From positions 3,912,407 through 3,976,406 of the forward strand of contig JAJEKV010000072.1 in assembly GCA_021234155.1 (NCBI GenBank): a stretch of DNA of 64,000 nt. The letters are read 5' to 3'. Positions 45,230 through 57,109 of this stretch are shown piece after piece. Made by a program: the position numbers and the translations under genes. The notes under the pieces were generated by a model that worked only from the letters and a program-made list of their open reading frames with translations, was not told the DNA's origin and did not search any database. Origin of the DNA: Isoetes taiwanensis (Eukaryota; Streptophyta; Lycopodiopsida; Isoetales; Isoetaceae). How positions within the stretch are numbered: the first letter of the stretch is position 1; the number at the start of each line of letters is the position of its first letter.

Positions 45230-46080
45230 ACAAAAATCCCGCATGATGGGCATACAACAGGGTCATACCCCTACACAAGGGGGAGTAAACAGAACCCGAA
45301 ACTACAGACAATAATGGTAAGCTCCATTTTCGCAAAGTGGTACCTGGAAAGGTTCTAGACAATAAATTAAAGCAATGGGCGAGGCGTGGAATCCGAGAGC
45401 ACAGGCAAGCGTGCTTCGCACTGCAACACTCAACAACAGCACCATCTAGTAACTCTCCTCGATACTAATAGAGCATAATAAGGGCCACGGAAAGAAAGTG
45501 ATATGTTGTTTTGTAGACTTCGTAAAAGCTTTTGACACGGCACCAAGGGAAAAGCTCATACAGAGGCTCATAGACATGCAGTGCACCGAGACATGGTAGG
45601 GGCAATTCGCGAGATTGTACTATAAAGTATATGCAAAGATAGAAGAAGAGGGACAAAGATAAACCCGCACACACGAGTCAAACAGGATGCCCTTTATCAC
45701 CAACATTGTTTGGAATATATATAGATGCCCTACATGATTTTATAGCGTAACAAAGAAGGGGATGTGGACGCCTCTACACTTGGGGAACCAAGGTACCGAT
45801 CATGTTATATGCTCGATGATTTGGGTATGATGGCCACCAAAAACAAAGGAATGCAATGTGTTGTTGAAACTACTGAGATCTTCTCGTGAAAAGACAGGCT
45901 AACAAAGTGAATCTCACAAAACCAAAATAGTCTTTTTGGTAACAAATGATCCACAAACCGCTCAAATATCTAGGGACGTAACTAGAAGAAGCAACAGAGT
46001 ACAAATACCTAGGGTATGATACGCACGCACGTGGAAATGGGCAAAAGGGCGGATGCTAGATTCCAAGCAGCCATAGGAAG
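45230..46080 (+). pseudogene. LINE reverse transcriptase remnant
   Basis: Landmarks in changing frames are RVIPLHKGG...RNYRQ, ALQHSTT, motif A CCFVDFVKAFDTAPREKL (about 45505-45560), a CPLSPTLFGIYID-type segment split by a frameshift (about 45690-45730), and a catalytic YADDLG split by one extra base (about 45810-45828). A YLGY-type segment follows. Clearly a non-LTR reverse transcriptase and clearly inactive. Confidence 0.8.
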
Positions 46081-46702
46081 CTATTACAACATGAAAAGCT
46101 TCGCAATAGAAACGTAATAATAGATTGGGAAATCAAATGCTACCTATTCAAAGACGGTAGGGTCGCCACAACGCAAATTGTGACGGGCGTAAGCCCGGGG
46201 ACCGGGTTAACGTGACAAGAAGTGGGAAAACAAGAAGGTATTTTCGCATACCGCATAAAACAGAATTCAAACCGAGAGCAAACACGCCATTGACAATTAT
46301 GGTGTATGAAACAGACGTAAACCCATGGAAGTGAGAGCATGGGAAAGGACCATCGATACATCATAAGAAATAATGCGGTGGGAAGTCGAGAAGTTAGCAA
46401 GCATCGCAATCAACGAAGTCAAAGAAGGGCACACATCACCACAAGCAATGGGTGGTTTAGAGATGTAGCGATATGGACAAGAGAAATGGGGATGAATCTG
46501 GAGTGAACTGATCAATGAAGGCCAATGGAATGAGGAATGGGCGTAAAGCTATGCGGCATGGCTACGTAAACACACAGACCTAAAAACACTCGCTCATGTC
46601 AATATTCAACCCGTGAGCGATGATAGGACAACAAATGTACCAAGATAACACGCTTAGGGAAACGTAAGAGAGATACCTTAGCAAAGTTCGTGATGGGGTG
46701 CC

Positions 46703-46972
46703 ATGATCCGAGAATTGAAAAGGACAGTGGAGGAAAATAGACAAACAGACGCACTATGCGCAGTCCGTGATGTAATGGAAGTAGAGGACGAAAACCACAT
46801 GCTCAATGGATGTCCAACATACATAGACATCAGGGAAAAGTACAGGAGAGTAAGATGGGGACAACCGGTACATGCCATAATTGCAAGGACAGAAACTATG
46901 AGAGATCCGCAGACGAATAATGAGAGATGCCGAATCAGCATCGGGAAACACACGAACAAAAAGGGCTTATGA
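46703..46972 (+). pseudogene. LINE C-terminal zinc-knuckle remnant
   Basis: VEDENHMLNGCPTYIDIREK resembles the H-x4-C half of the CCHC motif at the end of LINE polyproteins. The preceding CxxC pair has decayed to CAVRD. The position near the end of the element supports the reading. Confidence 0.55.
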
Positions 46973-47238
46973 TATGAGTTGCTCAAGAGGCAAATCATAG
47001 ATGTCCACTAAATGTACAAAATTTTAAAGTCGCTTTGATATAGACGACACCAAGACGGCCTAGACGCCGAACAAAGTAGGGTGCCGGGATTAATAGGAAA
47101 AAAAGTGAGCCTCGTAAAAGGCTACAACAAAAAAAATATGATGAGCTAGTAGCCCCCATCAGGGAGCTCGCCCATGCTACACAAGTCCAGAGGCCTCAGG
47201 GCACAAGGGACAATAATGTATTCTATTCTATTCTATTA

Positions 47239-48887
47239 CTAAACTTGTAAGCTGCAAATATAAGAAACTCAAATGTAGTATGAGTTCAGGAAAGGAACTG
47301 GCTCGCCTTGAATTGACTGAACCGCAATTTATTGGTCTATAATTCAAGCAAAGCAGTTCTATGAGAGTTTTGATCACCCAACTAATACCCCTGCTACCTC
47401 GGGCAGAGGTTAAAACAGGGAGGAAGATGACAAAGATCAAATTCAAGCACTTTAGCTCCTTATTCTCCTCGGTTGTGGAGCCTTCAGAGTGGTGCTTTAT
47501 TCAACCTGATGTGGATCCTCCTCCTCGCCTTTATTGGGCCATCACCATTCAAGGGACTTCGATTATAGTAAAGCAAAGGCAAAGAATGTGATAATAGTAC
47601 TCTTACCACCATGACTTTTAATCTTACAAATGGGACTGATTTTGTTTTTTTTTGGAAAGAAATGGAGCTTGCGTGCACTTCATTGATAAAGTTCTATATT
47701 CCTTTGTTTGGATCTATCCCCAAGGTCGATTGCTCGTGCTAGATTCGTGATGGAAACCCGAGGCATTATCTTTGGAATGGCAAAGCTTTGAACAAAGATT
47801 ATGAAATTTTTTCACGTAATCCACGCTTGCGCTTTGCCTAACTTTTGTGGATCGTATGGAGTATGCCAAAGCAAAGCAATGTAGCTGCGCCAAAGGCGCT
47901 TCTCCTCCGATCCTTCTATTGCAAATGACTTTTGTCTAATTCTACAACAAAAAAAGGATGCCAACCTACAACATCAAGGCCCTGTGACGAAACTTGCTTA
48001 TGAGCTGCAAAAGCAGGGGGATGCTGACCACGGGCGTTCGTATGTCCAAAAGACCGTGCTTTTTTCTACCAACGCCATCGCCAATGGTTTTAGGTTCAAA
48101 GCATTGATCCAAATTCCCAAAGAAATGTTAGATAAAACCGCGGAAGCTAGGTCGGATTTGAGCAGCATTGTGGAGCGTAATGAATTTGTGGTAACCTATC
48201 GTCTTGAATCGAGGAAAAGAAGGTCGATGAGATCTTGAAAAGCATATAAAAAGTAAAGCCCGGCCAGATCTCGAGATTCAGATTAGAGTGTGCACTTTTA
48301 CATGGATTTTCTAAGATGCATTGCTATTTTTGCTATCCAGTAGGAAGTTTGACGTGATCGATTACCCGGATCTGAAGCTCGATTTTCGCGATCAATCCGA
48401 GGTTTTCGTGATCAAGGGCTCTATTTGGAGCAGAGCTAGAAATAGCACTTGGAGCAACCGAAGCTTATTTCATAGTTTGATCGACCTGAGAGTTTTCTGC
48501 CTTCACAGCCTTCAATCCGCTTGCAACCGCTTCAGAGCCTATGCATGGGACCAAATCTCAGAATAAGAATATGAAATAGCGAAAAGCATAATCAAAGAAG
48601 TTCTCGGCAAAGATGGAGCAGCGTAAAAATAAGCATACCCCGACCTTTATCTCTCTCAAAGAATTCGACCTTTTCTTGCAATTCCTTTCTTCTAGTTGCG
48701 AATCCAGTCCGGCAAAGGCAGGGCCTCACTTGAATCACTTGAGTTTTTCGCGCTTCTGTTTTGCCACAGAAAAGGAGCTCCAGAAGATCGAAAATGCATA
48801 TACGAAATCAGGAAAGGGCTCAATCTCGTGTTCATATTAAATTCTGGCATTTATGATCTCGTTGATCAAAAAAAATTTAATCTGATT
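47239..48887 (+). other. Spacer with unassigned open stretches
   Basis: Several frames look partly protein-like (for example 47984-48238, LAYELQKQGDADHGRSY then QIPKEMLDKTAEARSD; 48613-48840). None is recognised, and they do not join in phase. Possible exons of a decayed gene. Confidence 0.25.
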
Positions 48888-48979
48888 GGAAACCTCCCTA
48901 ATTTTCCAATATGGAAACCTCCCCAAGCTTCCGCGGAAAGCTGGGGAGGTTTCCATAATGGAAAATTGGGGAGGTTTCC
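48888..48979. repeat. Near-perfect 92-bp palindrome
   Basis: Arms of about 45 bp meet at TTCCGCGGAA with only a few mismatches. Each arm contains two direct GGAAACCTCCC motifs, so the motif occurs four times in alternating sense. It is long enough to extrude a cruciform or give double-stranded RNA. Confidence 0.9.
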
Positions 48980-49046
48980 AGTCTTGGGAGTCTAACCAGA
49001 TTCGGGCGTATATAATTTGAGCGTTGAACCCCCTTTGGTTTGGGTG

Positions 49047-49081
49047 CATATTCACACGTAGGGGGGTTACGTGTGAATATG
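49047..49081. repeat. Perfect 14-bp inverted repeat
   Basis: CATATTCACACGTA and its exact complement are separated by GGGGGGT. It could be a terminator-like or protein-binding hairpin. Nothing links it to a gene. Confidence 0.85.
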
Positions 49082-49219
49082 TTATACGATTTTTTAATAA
49101 GGCTTTCATATGATTTGGTTGTCGTATTTTATGGCATACTAATCAATATAATGTGTCCGCAATCAAAAACAATATTTCTCGAACATATGATTGTGGAAGG
49201 TTAAATGTGGTATTCGTAT

Positions 49220-50280
49220 TGAAATACGTATTTGGATGATGGTGGCACCTGGGTTATGTTTGGAAACCGACGTGGACTTGTGTTAGAGAAGGGTAACGCA
49301 TGCGGGCTGCTATACATGGCGATCATGGAAACCCATTCTAATTTGGGTTATTTTGGTTGTTGCATCCGGGATTTGGATTTAGCTTCGTGGTATTCCCTTC
49401 TACCGGATTTAGCTTCCATGTATTTCCCTTTTGTTTGTTGTGTCTTTTTGGCTACTTTAACTCTTGCCCGTAAAATCTATGGTCGACTGCTTCTGAACAA
49501 CAGAGTTGTACACCACAGTGCCAGAAGCACCCGGATTCCTCAGATGGATCATACATTTATTCATGTTTTCCGCCATAGATCCATGGAAAGACACTGAGCG
49601 TAGGGGTGCTTTTTTCGCCACAAAAAGGGATCCGCACTGGCCAAATCCGCAAGAAGAAATACTGCTTTTAACCTCCGCAAAAACCTTGATCCAGCTTGTT
49701 TTCCTTGCCGATGATATTCCTTCCCAAGATCCGAGTTCAATGATGATTCCTCAATTGAAGCTTCATCATAACCAATTTTTCTTCCTAGTTTCGTAAGACT
49801 CTTGTTAGTACCGCGGATCGCTTTGATTCGCTTCCTATCGCTTGCTCGCATAATTCTGATGTTCATATTAAACATTAATATTTTGATTTTTCATGGCATT
49901 GGCATTGTTCAGGCGGAGTTTGCCCAGGAAATATTAAGCTGCCCATTTGTGCAAAGCAAGTTGAGAACTGGGGTTCGATTCCCCAGGCTCATGTCATATT
50001 GGAATGGTGATGCTAAGTTTGAGTTGTGCAGTAGTGTATCGCGTTAGTTTGTCACTATATTGTATAGATACCAGTATCTTTTATACTATCTTAACCCATG
50101 GTGTCTGGTCTTCAGGCGTCCCCTTTAAAATAGGGTCAACAGGGGCCAATTGGACTCCAGAAAGACTGCTGATGGGCGAACATGATGTGTGGAGAGGGAA
50201 TATCCTAGGAATTGTGCCACCATCTAAGGGTCACGAAAAAATAATACACGCTTTAGCTATATCTAGAGGGTGCATACGGT
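49220..50280 (+). other. Spacer with unassigned open stretches and a T-arm-like motif
   Basis: 49232-49597 is open for 121 codons but has no recognised domain. At about 49966-49986, CTGGGGTTCGATTCCCCAG has the exact form of a tRNA T-arm, but no matching acceptor strand lies upstream. Confidence 0.25.
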
Positions 50281-50379
50281 GAGCATTGATTTCTATTTGA
50301 CTTTTTAATGGTTACCACCCATATATTTTGTGAGATGTATAAACTTATCCATGCACTAGTAATAGAATAGAATAGTTAT

Positions 50380-50940
50380 GGTGCCCGGCCAGCAATGCTC
50401 CCAACTCGGAAGGTGAGCCTACTTATCGTCAAAGAATTGCTCCTTTAAAGCTAGTTGCTTTTCATTTTTCAAAGCTTCTACAATATCTCATACGTAGAAT
50501 GCAATAATAATGCATCATTGATAGGCCAACAATGCTCCCAACTCGGAAGATGAGCCTATTTATTTTCTAAGAATTTTTCTTGAACTGCTCTTTTAAAGCT
50601 AGATGCTTTTCATTTTTCAAAGCTTCTATACTATCATTTGTAGAATGCAATAATAGTGGATAATGGGTGTGCATAGTAGGGTGTACGTTGAGGTTGAATT
50701 GAAGGTGCAAAATTTATCTTGTTTGTTATATAGATATCTGAAACATCTCATCTTGTAAAAGCAATTGTTTTGGGAAGTTCTTAGTAATTCTTAAAGTTGC
50801 CTTTATATAATCTTAGTGGCTACGAAGTTGCAGTCAAGCTGTATTGCTAAGCTTTCCATTGAATTGAAGGTGCAAATTTTACCTTGTTTATTATATAGAT
50901 ATCTGAAACATCTCATCATGTAAAAACAATTGTTTTAGAA
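50380..50940. repeat. Two local duplications
   Basis: A unit of about 135 bp (CAATGCTCCCAACTCGGAAG...CTTTTCATTTTTCAAAGCTTC...GTAGAATGCAATAATA) occurs at about 50387 and 50523. A unit of about 82 bp (TTGAATTGAAGGTGCAAA...ATATCTGAAACATCTCATC) occurs at about 50692 and 50858. No gene. Confidence 0.8.
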
Positions 50941-50952
50941 AAAAGTGCCCTG

Positions 50953-50995
50953 AAGTCGTATTTAATTAAAGTGGGACAAATCTTGAATTTTGGGA
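50953..50995. repeat. 43-bp sequence shared with 37822-37864
   Basis: Begins AAGTCGTATTTAATTAAAGT, identical to the stretch at 37822. It lies just downstream, in gene orientation, of the DUF7869 gene at 51118-53881. Confidence 0.85.
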
Positions 50996-51117
50996 CTCGG
51001 ACTGAAAATGGGACTCACACCCCATAAAAAAAATTTTGGAATTGATTGCTTGAATAAAATTACACATCACACACAAAGAATTGGGTTACTTGTTTTCCTC
51101 ATAAATTTTACAAACCA

Positions 51118-53881
51118 CTAGTTGAGAAAGTTTTCAAGCTTCTCAATATTATCTACCCTCGCATAAATGATATAGCATGGAGGTTGCTCATGGCTTTGTC
51201 CATCTCCCTTCTTGGGATCTTGTGTGTGTTGTCCTTTGCAAAGGAGAACTTGGATATGACCATACCACACACTCCACCAATTCCCCCTTTGAGGATCAAA
51301 GATAATTTGCTCTCCACTTCTTCTCCCAAAGAAATTCTGTATTGCTCCTTCAAGTTGCCCTTCTTGTGTCTCCCAATGGGCTCCCAATATTGAATTTGGA
51401 ATCCGTGACGCAACTCCTCTCCATCGTGCATAGTGGTGGTTACATCGTAGACTGCCACCCCTAACCATATTGGATGGGCCCTCATCATCGCCTTACTAGC
51501 ACAAAGTATCCTTCCTTGATGTCCTCAAAGGGATCCCACTCAGAAGATCAAACCACTTCTGGCTTTGAGGCCTTACTTCCCACAAACCACTTGGAACCCT
51601 TGCTAGGACCCAAGTGAACATTCTTAGACGTGCTTGCTCCTTGAGAACCCTCCCATCTTGACTCTGGCAAGAACCCGTCTCTTAGCTTCATCCCACATGG
51701 TTGTTCATTTTCTAAGCATGTCACAACTTTCTCCCAGTACTTGATTAGGGAGTCCATTTGATTTTTCTTAAGAGTGGAGGTGAGCTTTCCATTTCGAATA
51801 TCATCCCAGTGCGTTATGTAATCCTTGATGCCCTTCACTAGTTGGCTAGAGTCTTTGACAGTCTTGAAGGGAGGTAGTAGTTTTGGCTGCCCTTTAGGAT
51901 TGAGAACTTCACCAGCAGCACCCCTTTGCCACAACTCGATTCCTTGTACAGGCATCCACAACTTGTCACCTGGTCTCCACTTATATTGCATGATTGGTAT
52001 TCCATCCCTAACCCAAAACTTGAACTGAAGTGGCTTTGTGTGTCCTGTCAACTAGTCCTTACCATCTAGCAAGTATCCCTCTACAAATGATTTCCAATCT
52101 GCAACCTCATCCATCAAGAAAGCCATTGGGTTGGGGTCAATGCAGCTCTCAAACACATCCATTAGTTCAGGGAGACTAGTCACATTTTCTCTCTTGAGCT
52201 TGGTGGAGAAAGTTCCAAAGAATCCATCTATATCATCATGCGTATGCCCAACCATCATGAATCCCACTTTCACAACTTTGAATACTCCCACTGCTGTCAA
52301 GTATGACATTGCCCCAAACATCCATCTATTCTTGTCTTCTTTCCAACAGTTGTCCAATTGAACACATAGCTCCTCGTGCAAAGGTTTCTCAAGTAAGGGG
52401 AAATCATCCCAAGTCCTCCTTGATTCACTAGACACCTTGGATGTGAGCTTTTTATCTCCGCCTTTGGTAACAAAGCGGTTGATCATCCATCAAAGCCTCA
52501 AAATGGGTGCTGAAGGGGAATACCTCCTCCCTTCTATCGATCCTTTCTAGTGTTCTCAAGCACTTGAAAATAGAGCTCACATGGAAGTTTGGATCATCCC
52601 TCCATAGATCAAGCACAAAATGACCATATGTTCCAGCCCCATGACCATGTGTTAAGACACCCGCCAGACTTACTTTCATTTGAAAAGCGCTTTGACAACG
52701 CTTTGGGTAAAGGATCTAGCTTTGGCAAGAAAGTCTTGTGTTGATCCATCTTATCATGAATTATACACAAAAATTTGTCCCACCGCATCTCGTAAAATGT
52801 TCTCCACCGCCAATACAACCGCTCTACATGATATTTGGTCCCTTTGGTGATCTGCAAAATTGCTCCCTAATTGCCATTCTTTCTTTCTCTATTGCAGTTG
52901 ATGCAAGTGTATCTTTGAGTTGAATGCAAGTGTTGCACTTTGAGAATGGCATGTGTTGCGTGACACTTACGCCCGAGAAGTGAGTGCTCCATAACTTGCT
53001 GAAATGTGATTGAGAAAGAGGCCTACCTCCAAAGTAGTTTCTAGGATGGAGTTGACCTCTTTAAGGCACTCCTTTTGATATAGTGTTGTGGCAACACCCT
53101 TTGCACCACTCGCACACCGTGCTCGCTCACCTTCGACTTGTGGGGCATAGATTGAGACATGTATCTCACAAAGCTCTCAAGACTCCAATGGCCTTGAGAG
53201 TATTTGCTCTAGGTTTCAAAGTGAGTGCATTACCATGTTGGAACAAACTGTGCCCTTTTCTAACCCCGCCCCCAAAGATCTCAGAGAATGAAGACTTGCT
53301 CACCCCAAGAATCCATCTCAATGCTCTCATACATACCCTCATGCCCCTCAATTGATATAATAGCCTTCCCTGTTTTTCATCATAGCTGGAATTCTTACAC
53401 AAGGAGTAGATGAAATTAATCCTATCTTTTGAAGTCGGTCCAATGTATTGGGACCTTATCTGCACGAGGTCATCTACACTGTACTGCATTGTCCCCTAAT
53501 TGCCTCTAGGTTTTCTTTGGTTGGGGCCATACTTTCCATCCTTTCTAAATATTTGTCACTTCTAGGCCTCTTGGGCACCCTTGGCTGCCTTTTATGAAAA
53601 ACATAACATCTCTTCCTTGTGATCAAAGGATGCTCATCGACCACCAAATCTTCCACATGGCCTTGAGTGGGTCTTGGGGTATGTAGTTGAGTAGGGCATT
53701 CCAGACTATCATCATTCTTGTGTGTAATATATCTAATTGGCCATCTCAACCGACTTTGGGACTCCAAAGAACCCGAGCACACAATGCAATCACTAGAGCT
53801 TCCCGACATGATTGTATCAACTTCGATAAGAAGCTTCACAAAGCTAACTCCAAGATGATCATCTCCCCAGCCTTTCATCAT
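51118..53881 (-). pseudogene. DUF7869 gene, copy 2, full-length but frameshifted
   Basis: Reading leftward, the N-terminal part (53881-53474) is basic, with a possible C-x2-C (CIVCSG). It is followed by the family's N-terminal domain (53489-53166: DDLVQIRSQYIG, LRGMRVCMRALRWILG). Next come FSKCNTCIQLK near 52960, LYWRWRTF and CIIHDKMDQHKT (52857-52609), and LTHGHGAGTYGHFVLDLW after a shift. Further on are VQLDNCWKEDKNRWMFGAM and GFMMVGHTHDDIDGFFG (52486-52052). The last two motifs are diagnostic for DUF7869. Together with HDKMDQ they give an acid triad layout like RNase H-fold nucleases. A C-terminal region of about 280 residues follows (WRPGDKLWMP, then YWEPIG near 51400). At least four frameshifts and a few stops break it. 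Function in the family is unknown; a transposase role is inferred. Confidence 0.75.
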
Positions 53882-54052
53882 TCACACTATCAAAAGGATC
53901 AACTGCAGCTATTATGCCCTCTCGCAGAATACCGCCTCGCTGCAAGGGTGCAACAACAAGCAACCCATCTTCCTCCATTGGAGCCTAGGGCAATGGCCCT
54001 GTGGCCGGGCTTCCTTGGCTCCACTTTGCTCATCTCACATGCTCCCTGAATT

Positions 54053-54285
54053 AAAGAGCACCCATTAAAACCATATACAACCATATATGAATGAGCACTA
54101 TAGCCATATAACCATTAGAAACCATACAACCATTAAAAACCATTGAAAACCTTATAACCATTAAAAACATTAAAACATTTAAAACCTTATAACCATTAAA
54201 ACATTTAACACTAACATTTAACATTAAAACATTTAACATTAACCATTAAAAAGCATTAAAACATTACAACCATTAAAACATAGGC
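54053..54285. repeat. AACCATTAAA low-complexity array
   Basis: More than twenty degenerate repeats of ACCATTAAAAC, ACCATATAC and ACATTTAAC in 230 bp. Both strands are open by chance. No gene. Confidence 0.9.
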
Positions 54286-54299
54286 TTCCCTGAATCATG

Positions 54300-55140
54300 A
54301 CTCGTATCGACGGGGTTCTTCGTCACCGACATCCGACATGGTCACGCCACAGCCAGTCACTTTGTGGCATGCCACACACGTGACTCTAGGTCTGTCATAA
54401 ATGCCACTTTTTCGAGGTTCGAGGGTGCAGCCAGAAATAACTGCACCCTCTTCCTCTTCTCCCGCGACCCCTATTCCTTCCATTCCTCTTTGTCTTCCCC
54501 TCGTTTCATTTCCCAGATCCGCCGTTCTCCTGTTCGCCTTTGGCGCCGATTCGCTATTGCATTTCCAATGCAATCTTATGATCAGAAGCGTGGTCGACGG
54601 ATCGCGACGCATCCAAATGACGAGGTTTTGGCTCAATTTGAGTCACCAAAGAAAAGTACTTCCTAAGAAGAAAGTGAGAAACCTTTTCTCAGTAGTTTTG
54701 ATATTCTTATACCGCTTGTTTATTGTTTTTTGCAATTCCTTTACTAATCGGTCTGCTCCTATTATTTTTTAGAGCCTCTTTATATACCCCGATACATTTT
54801 CCAGCCCTCGACAAATCCTTACTCTCGCTTTGTAAACGCCAGAGTAAAATGGAATCGAACTCGCAGCCTTCCTCCTCATCCAACAAATCTACCGTATTTT
54901 TTTTAATATTTTCATTTGTTCCGATGTTTCAAAGTCGCTTTCAATCGCTTTCCTTTTGATTTGCTTTCTGCTTGTGCTTTCTTGTATTTAGTTATTGTTT
55001 ACTTGAATACCTTGAACGTAAATCAGCTTCTTAGATGCTAATAGTAGTGGCAAGCACCACTTAGGAATCCCGAGAGATAGGAAGAAAAGTATTGCTTAAC
55101 AAGAAGAGAACCGCCTATGATTCATAAAAGAACGTAACTA
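54300..55140 (+). other. Spacer with unassigned open stretches
   Basis: 54401-54772 and 54723-54959 are open on the plus strand but Pro/Ser/Leu-rich, with no recognised motif. A gene start at 54849 (MESNSQPSSSSNKS) is possible but unsupported. Confidence 0.25.
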
Positions 55141-55280
55141 TGCATGAAATTGCTTTTACGTAAACTTAAAATAGGAATTGCCATACGCTTTGAAAATTTC
55201 ACTCACAAAGATATCCTCCTTTGGGGAGAGGTGCGTATGGAACCCGCTGATCGGGCGAAGTGGGAATCCCTCGCCTTGCC

Positions 55281-55355
55281 AACAATCCGAAAGTACAGGC
55301 CTTATTCTCGACTCATGCGAGGCGAAATGAGAAATGTACACTCGGATTGTTGGTC
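55281..55355. repeat. 76-bp hairpin with TCGACTC core
   Basis: Outer arms CCAACAATCCGA and TCGGATTGTTGG pair perfectly, as do GTACA/TGTAC further in. The centre is ATTCTCGACTCATGCGAGGC. This is a larger, better-paired relative of the palindromes in the adjoining satellite. Confidence 0.75.
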
Positions 55356-55362
55356 GGTTGAG

Positions 55363-57030
55363 GCATTCTCGACTCGCGAGTTGAGAATGGCATTCCTAGC
55401 CAATGCCTCTAACCTGTCGACAACACCCGCTAATCTCACACACACCAGTGCCGGCTCTAGTGTATTCTACGCAGTGCTCTTGAGGGTATCGGTCTTTAAC
55501 CACTCTTCTTCAAACTATCTTGCTCGGATATTGCGAGGGAAGTGGTTTTGACTGCCTGTTGAGCCAACTCTTAACAAGCCAATTCTCACATGTATGTCGG
55601 TCAGCAGTGGCCTCTACCCGATCGAGACCCCTCCTTGAACCATCTTCGCCAATATTGCGAAGGGGATGGGCTCTGACCGGGTGGAGGCCTCTACAACTAA
55701 CCACGTGGAAACCATTAGAAAGCATGCCGCATTCTCGGCGCTCGGCGAGTCGAGAATGCCTTATCCTCCAGCGCCCATGTGTACTATCCGAGTTCTCGAT
55801 GGCTAAGGCATTCTCGACTTGTGAGTCGAGAATGCGGACAGGAAGCCAACACTTGCATTCTCGACTCGCAAGTCGAAACTCAGAACCATCCAATTCTCTC
55901 GTGTATGGTGTTGGCCTCCACCGGTCGAGCCACTCTCCTTCGAACCATCTTCGTTGAATATTGGCGAAGGGAGGGGCTCTGACCGGTGGAGGCCTCTACA
56001 ACTAACCACGGGGAAACCACAGAAGCTTGTTCAAGATTCTCGACTCTGCGAAGTCGAAATGCCTTAAACCAGCCAAAGACTCCATGTGTACTATCCGAGT
56101 TCTTCGATATTTAAGGCATTCTCGACTTGGCGAGTCGAGAATGCATGTGAGGTTAACACTTGCATTCTCGACCGCAAGTCGAGAATCCCTTAGCCCCAAT
56201 TCTCCCTGTATGGACCAGGGGCCTCGACCCGACCCGTAGCCACTTCCTTCTCTCAACCACCTTCGTCAATATTGGGCGAAGGAGGGGCTCTGACCGGGTG
56301 GAGGCCTCTAACCAACCACAGGGAAACCACAGAGTTGATGTCTACATTCTCGACTTTGCGAAGTCGAGAATGCCTTTAAACCAGCCAGCACTCCATGTGT
56401 ACTATCCGAGTTCTCGATGATTAAGGCATTCTCGACTTGCGAAGTCGAGAATGCGCAGAAGCCAACACAGCCTTTCTCGACTCCTCAAGTCGAGAACCGT
56501 AGCCACCAATTCTCCTCGTAAGGAGTCAGCATGTTTCTACCCGCCGAGCCACTCTCCTTCAACCATCTTCGCCTAATATTGCGAAGGGGGGCTCTGACCG
56601 GTGGAGGCCTCTACAACCAACCACGTGGAAACCATTGAGCTTGTCGTTCGCATTCTCACTCGCGAGTCGGGAATGCCTTTAAACCAGCCCAATTCTTGCA
56701 TTCTCGACTCGCAAGTCGAGAATCCCTTTGGCCCGCCTCCCACATAGCAATGCCCGCCCCGCAGCATTTCTCGGGTGTGCTCGCATGCCCGCCCACTCTC
56801 CTTCAAACTATATCGCCGAATATTGCGGGCGGGAAGTGGCCCCCGATCGTCCGTCAGCCTTTGGGACGAGCACGTGCCTCTACAACCAAGCACTTTTTAT
56901 TCTCCTCTTTTAGTCCCAAGTGCCTCTAGCCTATCCGAGCCACTCTCCTTCGAACCACATTCCTCGAATATTGCAAAGAGGAGTGGTTCCGGCGAGGTGG
57001 AGGCCTGTTCGACTAACCACGTGAGGATGC
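55363..57030. repeat. Satellite of about 305-bp units with palindromic motifs
   Basis: The segment GCTCTGACCGG(G)TGGAGGCC recurs at about 55670, 55977, 56287 and 56589, with a diverged form near 56990, giving periods of about 302-311 bp then 400. Each unit also carries ACTCTCCTTC(A)AACCATCTTC and one to three copies of a palindrome of about 28 bp, GCATTCTCGACT(C/T)GCGAGTCGAG. Palindromes start near 55363, 55729, 55808, 55855, 56035, 56117, 56162, 56344, 56426, 56472, 56650 and 56698. Open frames here are shadows of the repeat. Confidence 0.85.
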
Positions 57031-57109
57031 ATTTGAACCGCGATCTCCGTGGCCTTAGACCTAGCCTCGATCTATATACAACATTCAAGAAAACATTCCA
57101 AGAAAAACA

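Larger units (their letters stand above)
42090..47238 (+). mobile_element. Decayed LINE (non-LTR retrotransposon)
   Basis: Order on the plus strand: leader beginning about 42090, an ORF1-like coiled-coil region, apurinic endonuclease, reverse transcriptase, a C-terminal zinc-knuckle remnant, and a 3' tail of TATTC units (about 47218-47238). A microsatellite rather than poly(A) tail and the RT motif set set it apart from plant L1; the exact clade is undetermined. All reading frames are broken. No target duplication could be established. Confidence 0.75.

Noticed and set aside
49940..49992. A tRNA gene suggested by CTGGGGTTCGATTCCCCAG
   Set aside because: The T-arm is perfect, but no complementary acceptor strand or D-arm lies at the right distance upstream.
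54295..54636. A minus-strand gene as N-terminal extension of the DUF7869 gene
   Set aside because: It is separated by the ACCATTAAA array, shows no splice link and has no family motif.
55281..57030. A CRISPR-like array, because short palindromic repeats recur with spacers
   Set aside because: Spacers are themselves repeated in about 305-bp units, repeat lengths vary, there are no cas genes, and the genome is a plant's.
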